Positions 24,024 to 35,394 of a stretch of 64,000 bases of DNA are shown piece by piece (positions within the stretch are counted from its first letter, which is position 1; the number at the start of each line of letters is the position of its first letter). The notes beneath the pieces were generated by a model. That model had not been told where the DNA came from. It worked only from the letters and a program-made list of their open reading frames with translations, and searched no databases. The DNA is taken from positions 10,162,440 to 10,226,439 of the forward strand of contig NW_023601543.1 in the NCBI RefSeq assembly GCF_014898055.3, in the 5' to 3' direction. A program made the translations under genes and the position numbers. The stretch comes from Talpa occidentalis (taxonomy: Eukaryota; Chordata; Mammalia; Eulipotyphla; Talpidae).

Positions 24024-24299
24024 GGGCCTCCCTGGTGGCGCAGGCGGTTGAACGCCGCACTGTGAAGCTGTCCGCAGCCTCTGCAGCATGAGTTCAATCC
24101 CGGCCAGCTGGCTGGCAAGAATCCCACATGGCACAGCAGACCTCTCCTGTCTCGCCCACTGCTCCCCTCGGCAGTGTATGTCGTCAGTCTGCCTGTTCTG
24201 TTCCCCACTCTGTCTCTGGTGAATCGTCTCACCCTCCCGCACATCTGGCCTGTACCCCAGTTATTGTATAAATAAATAAATCTTTAAAAAATAAAATGA
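24024..24299 (+). mobile_element. tRNA-derived SINE, B-type (second of a tandem pair)
   Basis: B-type diagnostic words are 'gcaggcggttgaacgccgca', 'ctgtgaagctgtccgcagcc' and 'ggccagctggctggc'; the tail is 'tattgtataaataaataaat'. Its right flank aataaaatcca (about 24300-24310) is a third, slightly mutated copy of the target word. Confidence 0.96.
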
Positions 24300-24379
24300 A
24301 ATAAAATCCATTACTTTGTTCCTTCAAAAACAAGGCCTGTCATTCAGAACATATTAAGAAAAGAATTTTTTTTAATAAA

Positions 24380-24737
24380 ACATTCTATGGAATTAACTGT
24401 GACCCTCCCAAGTTCATATGCTAAAGTCCTAATTCCAATGTGATGGCATTTGGGAAGTGATTAGGTAAAGAAGGTCATGAGGGTGGGGCCCTTGTGATGG
24501 GCTTAGTGCCCTTATGAGCAGACACACCAGAGATCTCTGCCTGCCCCCCATCCAGTGAGGACCCAGCAAGAAGGCAGCCATCAGCAAGGCAGGAATAGAG
24601 CCCTCACCCCCAACCCCGCTGCCACCCTGACCTCATCCTTGTAGCCTTCAGAACAGTGAGAAAATAAATTTCTGTTCTTCAAATCCACCCAGTCTGTGGC
24701 CCTTTGTTATGGTAGCTCAAGTCAACTCAAACGGAAC
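24380..24737 (+). mobile_element. Solitary MaLR LTR (MST-type)
   Basis: The sequence follows MST LTR order: 'caagttcatatgctaaagtc', 'ccaatgtgatggcatttggg', 'ggtcatgagggtggggccct', 'cttagtgcccttatgagcag', 'gaccatgagg-like' body, then 'aataaatttctgtt' and 'tttgttatggtagc' at the end. Length is near 350 bp. No internal region is present, so it is a solo LTR left by recombination. Confidence 0.85.
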
Positions 24738-25528
24738 ATATCAAAGGATTTGGAGATAAATCCCAAGTGAGTCCAGCACTTTTATCACTGATGGACTAAG
24801 AAGAGCAAGGGATGTGACGCAGGAGGCGCACGGTCGTTCATAGTCTGGACTCCACCTCTGACTTCACAGCTGGCCTTGAACAGGGTGCACCCCAGCTTGG
24901 CCACCGATTCTGCATCTCTAAATCAGGGAGCCAGGGGAGCTGCTCTCACAGCCCCTGAAGAGCACCAGCCCCCTTCCACCTTGACTGTGACTACCTTGGA
25001 GTTTCCATCACTAACGACACTGCACTAACTAGGGGAGGCAGGGAGACGTGATTACTGAAGGCCAGGACGAGGACAAGAGCACAATATTGTGCATGAACTG
25101 GCCCTCCAGCCTGATCTGTAATGCAAGACATGGGGCTGAGCTGAGCATTTAGCAAATCTGCTTCAAAACAAAGAGCAAAGCACCATCACCAGCTCTTTGT
25201 ACTAGAGGTTAAGAGGTACAAAAAGATGAAAAGAATGCAGACACGACAGAAAGAGAATGCTGCGGCTACAGAAGATGCAGTGGTCATTCTGTCTCCTTTC
25301 TACTCTTCATTACAGCAGACAATGATTTTTCCAAGATGAAGTATGAGGAAGAGAATAAATACATAGAGAGGAGAGAACGATGATATTTACCCAGGACACA
25401 GAAGTGTCATCAGCAAAAACAAAAACAAAAACCTCTCTTCCACTTTTAACACCTTTAAATGCTGAGGAAGTAAAAGACAGAAGAGTTACTGTGGCAGCTT
25501 GATTTAGTTACTTTACAAATACTTTATA
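24738..25528. other. No gene recognised
   Basis: Mixed-composition DNA without a supportable exon. I see no repeat I can name. Confidence 0.4.
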
Positions 25529-25791
25529 TTTTTTTAAAGATTTATTTATTTATTTATACAAGCACTGGATACAGTCAGAAGCGCGGGAGGGTGAGAGAAT
25601 TCACCAGAGCCAGAGAGGGGAACAGAACAGGCAGACTGACAGAGTACACTGCTGAGGGGAGCAGCGGGCAGCAGGAGAGGTCTGTGCACCATGTGGGACC
25701 CTCGCCGGTGGCCGGGGATCGAACCAGCGCTGCAGAGGCTGCGGGCAGCTTCGCAACCCAGGGCTCAACCTCTGCGCCACGGGGGAGGCCC
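25529..25791 (-). mobile_element. tRNA-derived SINE, A-type, recent
   Basis: Full-length minus-strand copy with a perfect 19-bp TSD, actttacaaatactttata, at 25510-25528 and 25792-25810. The body is close to the A-type consensus of this window. The head is slightly changed (ctctgcgccacggggg). Confidence 0.98.
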
Positions 25792-26135
25792 ACTTTACAA
25801 ATACTTTATAATGATCACAGTGCAATTATCTTTCGATAAGTCAGTTAAAATTCCCCATGCAAGGTTTTTATTATTTATCATACAGCCTTTTAATTGCTAC
25901 ATTTAATACACCAACTTACTGGGATAATCACAGTTGTAATGCTTACTCTTAAACATTTTAGCAGGCACATATCCATCAGGGGTTCCCTGAAGGACCCATA
26001 AGACAATGGCACAGACCATGAAAGCACCTCGACTGGCAGGGCAGAGAAAACCAAGGCAGGTCAGAACCGAAGGCCCAAAACAGAAATATCAAGCGAGCCA
26101 GTTGTGTGCTTTATAGACTCAACACACTCCCCTTG

Positions 26136-26226
26136 AAAAAAAATTTTTTTTTCTAGAAAAAGCAGATGGCTCTTCTCAAGGTGGTGAGAGAGAAGAAAAG
26201 AGCATAGTCCTCATTTTAAATAAATG
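26136..26226 (+). repeat. Copy 2 of an unnamed ~85-bp repeat
   Basis: 'agaaaaagcagatggctctt', 'caaggtggtgagagag' and 'cctcattttaaataa' align with 23331-23410. The flanks outside this block do not align. Confidence 0.65.
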
Positions 26227-26329
26227 TAAATCCAATAGGATATAAACTAAGAACAACCTTCTAAGACATGGTACATAAACAGCACACCACAGAGTTCTCT
26301 GATGGGAGCACTTAAGTGACACTGCAAAC

Positions 26330-26975
26330 AAAAGTCATTCACTTGGTTGGCGAAGGGTGGGGGAACAATCATTCACTGTTGGTGCAGACTCTATGGAGAA
26401 CGGTATGAAGATATATCTAGAGAGCACTTCTAGGCATCGGACCAAGGAATAAGAAAACACTAATAGGACACAATTGGTGCACCCCTATGTTCATAGCAGC
26501 AGCATCCAAGACATGGAATCCATGAAATTAACATAAGTGCCCATCAAAAGATCAGTGGACAGAGAAATTGTGGGATATGTACTCAATGAATACTACTGAG
26601 CTGTTAAAAAAAGTTACATTTGTGCCTTTTGGACAATCTAGATGGAACTTAAGGGGATGATGCTAAGTCACAAGGCAAAAGACAGTTGCCAAGTGGCTTC
26701 ACTCATCTGTGGAGTACAAACAACAAAGGGCAACATACTGACAAGACACAGCAAAAGTAGCTCTTAGACTGGAAATTGTGGTGGATTCAGAGAGGAGCGA
26801 GATGGGGCAAAGGAAACAGATAGAAGGGGCCGGAGATGGGAATTAGCACTGGCACTGCAGAGGTGGGTGACAAAAGCATGTGCACACTGCTAGGGAGGTG
26901 TGAATATATACTCCGAGACTGTATCGTTAGGTAAATGAACAGTAAAGGAATAAAATTTGATTTAAAATAAATATA
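26330..26975 (+). mobile_element. Old LINE-1 3' end
   Basis: Order of L1 landmarks: 'ctatggagaacggtatgaag', 'cacccctatgttcatagcag', 'agtgcccatcaaaagatcag', 'gaatactactgagctgttaa', then the 3' UTR and a tail 'aataaaatttgatttaaaat'. Several in-frame stops. Confidence 0.85.
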
Positions 26976-27172
26976 CTTGCTAATATAAAAAAAAGTATTC
27001 ACTTAGTTAAATCTTTGGTAAATTTCTTAATGAAAAGTTCTGATTTTCAATACAAGGCAAATGAAGTAACTTTTCAAGTTGCATTTCATCATTCATCTAA
27101 TTTAAATCAAAATGAAAGAAAATATCTCCCCATCCCTATTCCAGTTGTTTACTTCATTAACAGCAAGTCCTT

Positions 27173-27173
27173 C

Positions 27174-27219
<46 letters not shown>
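27173..27219. repeat. (CA)n microsatellite
   Basis: About 22 uninterrupted CA units on the plus strand, flanked by 'ccttctt' and 'cctccattcc'. His/Thr or Val/Cys open frames through it are artefacts. Confidence 0.98.
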
Positions 27220-27221
<2 letters not shown>

Positions 27222-29013
27222 CCATTCCTTTTTATTCAAGATAAGGAATAAAAATATCAAAATGAGACTTGTCTCAGGGAAATACAACCTTAAGAGCTGA
27301 ATTTTAGAATTATCACTGACATCTGAAACACCTAATAAGGCATTTTTTACAGCAGCTTTGTTTATGAAAAGCATGTCTCTGGCTATCAAAACTGACAAGC
27401 TCCATTTTGAGCTTATAAATGAAGGCAGCCGGGGCTCATCTGCCGTTGGAAGCCCACTAAAGATGCCATTCCGTTTATACGTTTAAAGACCAGCACTTAG
27501 GCTTACATTTCAAAATGCTAGTCTTTGAATTATGAACTTCCTTAGTCCACTTAAAATATGATTCTACCCACATGCTGATTTTCAAGAAAGCATCTATTTT
27601 GCAAAACAAGGAATATGTGTATTGGATGGTACAATAAATTATTCAGGCCTGAAGAAGCTGTGAAAGGTCCTTGATATAGGAACATATTCAGACTCACAGC
27701 ATGAATTGAAGACAGAAATTGAAGTGCCATAAAATACAAATTTCATTGAACTTTTTACAGTGATTTTTGAAGTTGAGCATTTGTCAGAGTTCACTAGGAA
27801 AGTTTCAGATGACACATATTGACCTAGCCACGTAAAGTAATAAGTGTTGTAAATAAAAGTTGTGTTCCTTGACCCAGGAAAGTGACAGCATCCTGCTCCT
27901 TGCAACTTGAATACACCCCCATGAACCAGCTTCCAACAAAGTCCTCCTGGGCAACATCTTCCTACACATGGGAAAGTTTTTTAATAAATATACAAGACAA
28001 AAACATCTGACCAGTAAAAACACATGACAAAAAGTCACAAGAGTTCTGAAAGTTAGAAGATGAATTTCTCTCTAAAGACAGACTAACTAGAAACCAATGG
28101 CTCATCATGAATCTAGCAGGTTTCTGGAAAGTATATGATCCTGCCACATAAATGAGTCACTCCTTTAAGCTTAGCATTGGAGGGAGTGTGTTGATTCTGT
28201 AAAGCACACACTGGATTGCTTTTCATGAATAAAGTGAAATGATTTAACCTACAAAAGGAATTCAGCCAATTTCACATAAATTAAAAGACCACGAATCCAC
28301 AAGTGATTATGAGTCAAACATTATAACTTAGCTAAAACTAAATTTAATACAATATATACTATTTTGCAGCATTCACTATATTTATCTCATGTTCCAAATT
28401 AATGACAATCTTAAATAATGATAGTTTGAGAGTTTAGAATCATATAAAAGAGGAGTATAACCAAAGAGTTGATAACAAATGGCTTCAATAAACTTACCTA
28501 TACTTTTTAAGAATCTATGTATGCAACTTATTTGCAATTTATATGTATATAAATTATAATATATAAAATTGCTAGACTTTGAAAATGTGTAGTATTCAAG
28601 ATGCTATACCCTAAGTATAAACATTGAGAATTGGACGGAGTAGGTACTCAAGTATTTGCTGAATCAAATATGTACATTTTTACTCACAATAAAATTCCTC
28701 TGATTACAACTGATAATATCCCCATGGAGAGTTCTTCCTATGATCAAAGCCACCATTCCAGAAAGAAGAGAACTCTAACAAGGGAATTCTTCCTAGAAAA
28801 TTTAAAGAAGAAAAAAGAGAGAAATGTTAGAGCTCAGGTTCATTACTTGAATAGAAAACGTGTGTGCATATAAAAGACATGCAAATTATCATTCTGTCTA
28901 TCAGTTATCTAAGGGTAAACTTCAATCAAAGGGTAAATACACCAATAAACCAAATGAGCTTAAAGCTGTGTCACAAACAACAAGGCGATAGAAGCAACAT
29001 TTTTCTTTCTTTT
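27220..29013. other. AT-rich stretch without recognised features
   Basis: About 1.8 kb with no repeat I can name and no supportable exon. It is one of the longest apparently unique stretches of the window. Confidence 0.45.
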
Positions 29014-29028
29014 AAATTTATAAATTTT

Positions 29029-29325
29029 TTCGGGCCTCCCCGGTGGCGCAGCGGTTGAGCGCTGGGCTGCGAAGCTGCCCGCAGCCTCTGCAGCGCCGGT
29101 TCGATCCCCAGCTGCTCCTGCTGCTCCCCAGCCACCGGAGGTGGTGTCCCACATGGCGCGCAGACCTCTCCTGCCGCCCGCTGCTCCCCTCAGCAGTGTA
29201 CTTCGTCAGTCTGCCTGCTCTGCTCCCCGCTCTGGCTCTGGTGAATTCTCTCGCCCTCCCGCACTTCTGACTGTACCCAGTGCTTGTATAAATAAATAAA
29301 AATAAATAAATCTAAATAAATAAAT
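29029..29325 (+). mobile_element. tRNA-derived SINE, A-type, with a small internal duplication
   Basis: Box A (tggcgcagcgg) and box B (ggttcgatcc) are intact. After box B the word ctgctcc is repeated (ctgctcctgctgctcccc), which lengthens the body. TSD aaatttataaatttt lies at 29014-29028 and 29326-29340. Confidence 0.96.
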
Positions 29326-29340
29326 AAATTTATAAATTTT

Positions 29341-29675
29341 TATTTTGGGGGTTACATTTTTGCTCTTCCATGCAGGCAAGTGTTCCACTCACCCTCCACC
29401 AAACCCCCCCACCCCATGGCAATACTTTATCCGCCTCCCTCACCCGTTCCTTCCTCCTTTCCCCCCCAGTTCCCTCTGGTAACTATTAAATTCTTTCACT
29501 GAGTTCAAGATTTATTTCTGCTATATTTTGCCTGTGTATGTTTTTTGTTGTTATTTATATCCCACAGAGGAGTGAGACCATTCAATATCTAACTTTTTAC
29601 TTATTTCACTTAACATAATCACCTCAAGCTCCATGCATTTTGTCCCAAAAGCCACTGTTTCCCCTCCCCCCAGCA
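29341..29675 (-). mobile_element. Old LINE-1 3' end
   Basis: Minus-strand L1 3' UTR. The forward strand shows 'atatcccacagaggagtgag', 'acttatttcacttaacataa' and 'ctcaagctccatgcattttg', the complement of the L1 ORF2-end words. Confidence 0.75.
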
Positions 29676-30844
29676 CACATACACACACAAAAGTGAATAA
29701 AGGTCAATAGCAAACTTCGGGGAGCTGAGAATGAAAGTTCAGGAATGAAGGTTTAGCTAATAACTGACTTCTTAGCTGAAAGGCCAACTTCATCCCTCAG
29801 GAGCTTCAGGGTCAAGACCCCATGGACCATGTACCTATCAACGCTTACTTTTTAAAACTGAAACTTAAAAATTATCCTCAGATCAAAACCAATGCCTTCT
29901 GTCATCTGCCACCCAGTCAAACCCAAATACATCAAAAAAGTTTCACCAGAATCTGTGAAAAGGCCGGCATTGTTTCACAATAATGCTAACCAGATAGATG
30001 ATTGATGTCTTAAGTGTCTGTTAAATGTTGTAAGTAAATGAGCTCATGACAGAAACTAAAGAGCAGTCACGGTTACATTATAAATATTAATAGCACAATC
30101 TATTCAAGGCCCTTCCCTTTCATGACTCCTTTGGAGAAGCCATTTAAATAATTTTTATCTGCAGAGATTTCTTGTGGGGGAGGGGCGGCAAAATGAGACC
30201 TGAACTGTTGCCCAAACAGAAGACTCTGGAAAAGTCACCATAAGATAACAAAAATGACGAGGAGGGAGAAAAGCGGAGGATTGGGATAAAATAGAGATGG
30301 AGGAGGCGAGAGGCTATTCTCATTTTGAAGGTGATGGTAACATAAGGAAAATCACTGCCTCGGAAGACCGCACCCATAGAATCACACCTTTCCTGACTTT
30401 CATTTCTATAGTTTTCTTCCACCCTAAATTGCTTTATTACAGGGTAGAAGGACACCAGGGAACCAAACACTGTATGTACATCCACCTTCATCTCTTTTTC
30501 TTCAGCTTCTCTAATCCGTCTCCTAAGTAACCAACTCAACTTCCCTCCCCCACTCTTGGCATTTGTCGAATTGTCAGTTGGTCTGTCCATCAAGCCCCCA
30601 TTGAAACTACTTCAGAGGCTCAAAGGACTGACTTCTGACTCTGTGACTTGATTCTGTGGAAGAATCCTGAGCACTCAGGCCCTGCCACTCTGAACCCACT
30701 GGCATGTGGGCAGAAGTCTGTGTGCCTTCTTCCTGCTGTGGCCCAGAGCCCCTAGTTCTCAGCGTCGTAAAAGGGTCTACAAAGAATACACGGGGCATAA
30801 AGTGTCCTTCACTCACAGGCATCATCTCTGCACGGTCCTCACCT
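29676..30844. other. No gene recognised
   Basis: Unassigned DNA. A 149-codon open frame on the minus strand (30144-30593) has no recognisable domain or exon context, so I do not call it. Confidence 0.4.
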
Positions 30845-31145
30845 TTTTTTATATAAACTTTTTTCACTTTTATTTATTTTTAAAGATTTATTTATTTTGC
30901 ATACAGGAAATGGGGTACAGACCAGAGATGCAGGGGGGTGAGAGGATTCACCAGAGGCAGAGCGGGGAGCAGAACAGGAGGATTGACTGAAACACACTGC
31001 TGAGGGGAGCAGCAGGCGAGACAGGGGAGGTCTGCTGCACCATGTGGGTAGCTCCCTGGCCAGCCAGGGATCGAACTCTTGCTGCAGAGGCTGCAGATAG
31101 CTTCACAGTGCTGTGCTTAACCCCTTGCACCACCAGGGAGGCCCT
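30845..31145 (-). mobile_element. tRNA-derived SINE, C-type, long impure tail
   Basis: The tail (left side) is an impure T-rich stretch, 30845-30895. The body is in reverse and the head 'cttgcaccaccagggaggcc' ends at 31144. TSD gtcctcacct lies at 30835-30844 and 31146-31155. Confidence 0.94.
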
Positions 31146-31155
31146 GTCCTCACCT

Positions 31156-32084
31156 GCAAAGGATCTACCTTGATTAAATGGCCACCTTTAATGTTTTGGT
31201 TTCTTACACAATCCTTTCCAGCTTCCTCCTTGCCATCTTTCCAGATTTTTGTGACACCCAAACCTTCTTCCACCTCAGCTGGTTACTGCTTTTCTTCCTC
31301 CCCAGTTTGCTTGGACTCTGAACTCAAATGAAAGCTTCTAGTCTACTTTCATCTCTTACGTAATGTCCACTTTCACAGCTCTATCCTGCCTACTTCTCAC
31401 TCCAATGTTACAACATGCAGAGTATTTTTATAACATCTCAAGCGTCTTTTGCCTTTCAACACAAACATTAATTAGTATTTTTAAAATACATTTCCTTTTC
31501 TTTGTGTATTGTGGGAGAAGAAGAAAGAGGAAACTAGCCACAGAGAAGCCACAGAAAATGTCAATCTGAAGAGCATCTCTGTTGGCAAAATCACACACCC
31601 ACACACACACACACACACATACATTTCCACCAGAAGTTTTTAATTCATAAATTGCTTACATAAACCACTGACTTGATATGAGATATAGATTCTAAGATAT
31701 AATCCTATCTAGAAGACCACCTGATATTTTTATTCTCCTTAAAACAAAACAAAAATGTCAAAAAATCATATGACCAAACTCTAACTAATGACCTTTTGCT
31801 GGTTTTAACACTAAAACAGAAAAGTTAGTCTGCATGTATTTCTCCATTTCTTTATTTCTAACTTCATGGACTCATGAGCTCTACCCTGGCATTTTTATCT
31901 TATTTTTATTTACTGATATTCTACATCTTTTCAGAAAGGGAGTGGGAATAAATTAATTTTAATTACTGCTACTCACCAAAACTAGCACCCTTTTTATCTT
32001 TTCCTGTTATCTTAAACCACAACATTTCCTTTTGCCCAGACCACATTTTCATCATAATTTCTAACTTCAGACCACACTCGCAAA
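31156..32084. other. AT-rich stretch with a short (CA)n
   Basis: A (CA)n run lies at about 31592-31620. Nothing else can be named. Confidence 0.45.
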
Positions 32085-32505
32085 GGTACATAAAGATATA
32101 TATATGAGAATCACTATAGTTTTGTTTGTAAATTGAAAAACCTAGAAACAACCAAAAATACCCATCAGAATGGAAATAAATAAACTGTGGTGATCTGTGC
32201 TAAACAGGACTATGTAACCTTTAAAAAGGTGAAGTGCATCTATAGTTGGTGATATGTCTATGAAATAGCAGTAAGTGAAAAAAGGAAGATGAAAAGCATA
32301 CATATCAAGATTATATTTCACCCCCAAAATGATACACATGTCTTGTGTTTGCTAACATTATTCTAGAAAAATAAAAAAAAAATAATGGTTATACTTTTGG
32401 AAGGTGAGACTAGGAATTGGGGAAGTGGTGAGGGAGAATTTTACCTATAATTTTTCTGTAAAGTTTGAAGTCTTTGCCATATATAATATTATCAATATTA
32501 CTTAA
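32085..32505 (+). mobile_element. Old LINE-1 3' end
   Basis: 'cctagaaacaaccaaaaata', 'gcagtaagtgaaaaaaggaa', 'gttatacttttggaaggtga' and a terminal 'tttctgtaaagtttgaagtc' follow the order of an L1M-type 3' terminus. Strongly diverged. Confidence 0.6.
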
Positions 32506-33059
32506 ATTGAACTGAAGATCTTGTAATACTGCAACCCACCAACTCTACCTATTACAAGTAAGCTTATTAGGGTATTTTGTTTAAATACAAAACACAGTAC
32601 AACTTAAGTCAGTGTTTCTTTTCGAATACACTAATATTTGACATTTTAGTATATTAAGTATTTTGAGATGTAGCAACAAGTTTATGAAAGATTTTTTGAT
32701 ATTGTAGTTTTCAATACTGACTAAAGCACAAGAAAATACAATTACAAAATAAGTTGTTTCCACTGTTGTACAATCAAATCAAACTTTTCAATAGCTTTCT
32801 TATAAAATACCCCCAACAGATGAAAATTTTAAATAATAATCTCCAATAAACACTTCCACCATTTAATGCCATGTTATTACACTCAAGTATATGACATACT
32901 CTTAGTACAAGGAAAACACTGGTACAGATTGAACAAGTTGTATTTGAAATGACATTTAAAATTGGGTATCTCTAGGTATTTTTTCTGAAGTTTGGGGTTG
33001 TGGCATGAAGGAAGTCAAAATATATACACTTTAAAAAAAAACAAAATGACAAATTTTAA

Positions 33060-33705
33060 TTAAAAGGAGTTTTAATCCAACAATGGATTTTTGTTAAAAC
33101 CTGATGACCAGCTGATCATAGCTAACACCACCAGGGACAGGACAGAATGGCATCCCTCCTGCAGTACGCATGGCCTGAGTCTGGGCATAAAGAACCTTCA
33201 GAACAACAGGTTGATGACCATCCTCCAGAGCGTAAGGTCTGTAGTCCTTAGACATGTCAAGGACCTGAAAGGCAAGACTAACAAACTGGTCCAGATGGGA
33301 GAAGACCGAGAAAACAAAATGCAACACAATCCTGGAGAGGACCGTGAACCAGAAAGGGAAGAAGGGCTATTGTGAGACAGCTGCTGAAGTCTGAATTAAT
33401 GGATATGGATCCCATAATAATGTGAAACCAATACAGATATCTGATTTGGAGGGTTGTATCTACTTACGCAGGAGAGTATCCTTGTTTGGGGAGGAAACAC
33501 TCTGGAGCATTCAGGGGTGATGGGACATCTGGTGCTGAAAAGATTTAGCTAAAGACTAATGATAATAGACACACACAGAGAAGAGCCAACAAGGAAGAAA
33601 ATGAGGTAAATGTTAACAATCGGGTGTCTGGTTAGAGGGACTACAGGAGATGTCTGTATTATACTGTCAACCTTTGTAGCCTGAAATTGTTTCAAAATAA
33701 ATTAT
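33060..33705 (+). mobile_element. Probable old L1M-type 3' UTR
   Basis: From about 33460, 'gagagtatccttgtttgggg', 'ctggagcattcaggggtgat', 'aaatgttaacaatcgggtgt' and 'gaaattgtttcaaaataaat' resemble a common L1M 3'-UTR end. The part before 33380 is not securely assigned. Open frames here are not conserved coding sequence. Confidence 0.5.
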
Positions 33706-33786
33706 TTTTAGACCTACAAAAAAATCAGAACTTAACTGATAAATCAAGGGATATTCATTGCATAAAAGATTTGTCTTAATCATTCT

Positions 33787-34041
33787 TTTTGAAAAGATTT
33801 GTTTATTTATGCATGCAAGAACTGGGGTGTAGATCAGAGGTGCAGGAGGGTGAGAGGATTCACCAGAGACAGAACAGACAGACTGAAGAAATACGTGGCT
33901 GAGGGGAGCAGCAGGTGAGACAGGAAAGGTCTGCTGCACCATGTGGGATCCTCGCCTGCCAGCCAGGAATCAAACCCACACAGCAGAAGCTGTTGATAGC
34001 TTCACAGGGTGGCTCAACCACCTGCGCCACCAGGGAGGCCC
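33787..34041 (-). mobile_element. tRNA-derived SINE, C-type
   Basis: 'atgcatgcaagaactggggt' tail side at the left and head 'cctgcgccaccagggaggcc' at the right. TSD tgtcttaatcattct (33772-33786) against tgtcttagccattct (34042-34056) has two mismatches. Confidence 0.95.
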
Positions 34042-34056
34042 TGTCTTAGCCATTCT

Positions 34057-34826
34057 ATTAAAATATTGTTCCTATAGTAAAATGTGACTTAATTTGTCAA
34101 AAATTTGAATTATGTGCATCTCTTCACCTGCATGCCCATTGCCTTAAGCAAGGTGACTCATAACCAGTCTTTTAAAAAAGAGAGATACTTTCTAATGTGC
34201 ACTGTGACGTTTGGATTTTAAATACAAAGAGCCTAGAAAAGCTGCACCAAACGTTGCCATCTGCTGGAATGAAGAGGCCATAACGCACATTAGTCTTCCT
34301 TAAGAAAATAGGAAATTATTTAAAATTCCAAGGGACATTTAAAAACAAATGACAAATGCAAGCAGATAACCAAGTGGTGGAACCTATTTTTTAAATCCAT
34401 TTAGAATTAAGGAATTATTCTGCATCTTCACTCCCTCCCCCCAGAATTTCAAAATCTTTTTATAAGACAGCAATTCTCATAAAATCATGAGGTAAACGGC
34501 AATTTATTTATTTATTTTTTAAAACGGAAGCACAAGCAGTAAAAGTAGAAACAAAGACAGGGATTCTTGGTTCATGACGTGGTGCCCCATAATGGGCCTC
34601 TTTTTTACTCCTCAGTAAAATTTCATGCAGCCGCTCGAAGACTCAAGCTGGCAACTAGAGCGTCTTCTAGTCCAGCGGTTTTCAAAAGGGGCAGCAGCAC
34701 CCCCTAGGGGACATAATGAAAATCGGCGGGGATGCCGCGACCTGCCGTGCACTAGGAAAGTCACTCAATGAAGAATTTCCAAATGGCCCATCCAAACTGC
34801 TTCATTGTTCTCCAATATGCCAAGTA
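34057..34826. other. No gene recognised; short MER5-like scrap
   Basis: At about 34673-34722, 'cagcggttttcaaaaggggc' and 'caccccctaggggacat' resemble the start of an MER5-type element. The remainder is unassigned. Confidence 0.4.
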
Positions 34827-35056
34827 CAGTTGACCCTTGAACAACAAGAATTTTTAACTGTGCAGGTGCACTTACATGCAGATTTCTTTCTGTCTGCCTT
34901 GTGCATTCACGGATTCAACTGTTCACTTTTAATGGTTGGTTGTATCTATGGATTCAGAACCAGGTATGGTGGGGGAGACTGTAAGTTATATGGAGATTTT
35001 TCAACTACACAGGGCATAGGCACCCTTAACCTTCTGTGTTGTTCAAGGATCAACTG
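34827..35056. mobile_element. Tigger-like non-autonomous DNA transposon
   Basis: Terminal inverted repeats cagttgacccttgaacaac (left) and its near-complement gttgttcaaggatcaactg (right) are flanked by TA on each side (34825-34826, 35057-35058), the Tc1/mariner-pogo target duplication. The left end matches the Tigger2-type terminus as I know it. The element is about 230 bp with no transposase left. Confidence 0.88.
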
Positions 35057-35282
35057 TACATTCTGACCCACAACACCCTACCCTTAGCTGTTCTCCATAT
35101 TCACAAAATCCAGGTTTCTTAACTGAGTCCATCAACATTCCCCCAATGCCTCATACACCTCTGTCTCTCCTATCCGAGTCATATTCAGCATCTTCGAGGC
35201 CTAGCTCAAACCCCTGGCCTTAAAGAGTTTTCTTGACCAATTTTCCACCACTATTCCTTTCCCTTTTAAATTCATACCATGT

Positions 35283-35394
35283 CAAGCTAATCTGGGCTCA
35301 CAACCCCTAACATCTGTGATCTTGGGCAAGTTGATTTAAACTCTGAGTCTCAGTTCTATTTTCTATAAAATGGAGATTTAAAAGAAATAGTACC
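35283..35394 (+). repeat. MIR, left part (split by the young L1)
   Basis: 'gatcttgggcaagttgattt', 'actctgagtctcagttctat' and 'ctataaaatggagattt' are MIR central words. The element stops at the L1 insertion and continues at 42940 with 'gtacctgcc', giving an uninterrupted MIR once the L1 is ignored. Confidence 0.85.
35380..35394 (+). repeat. Left target-site duplication of the young L1
   Basis: aaaagaaatagtacc is identical to 42940-42954. The bottom strand reads cttttaaatc, so the nick fits the L1 endonuclease preference TTTT/AA. Confidence 0.97.

Noticed and set aside
23722..24299. CRISPR-like direct repeats
   Set aside because: The spaced repetition is a tandem SINE pair; the host is a mammal and no short regular repeat-spacer array exists anywhere in the window.
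24380..24737. An endogenous retrovirus with genes beside the MST-type LTR
   Set aside because: No gag, pol or env-type sequence is found next to it; it is a solitary LTR.
27102..27398. Frames through (CA)n or (CT)n tracts
   Set aside because: They encode only His-Thr, Val-Cys or Arg-Glu runs from simple repeats.
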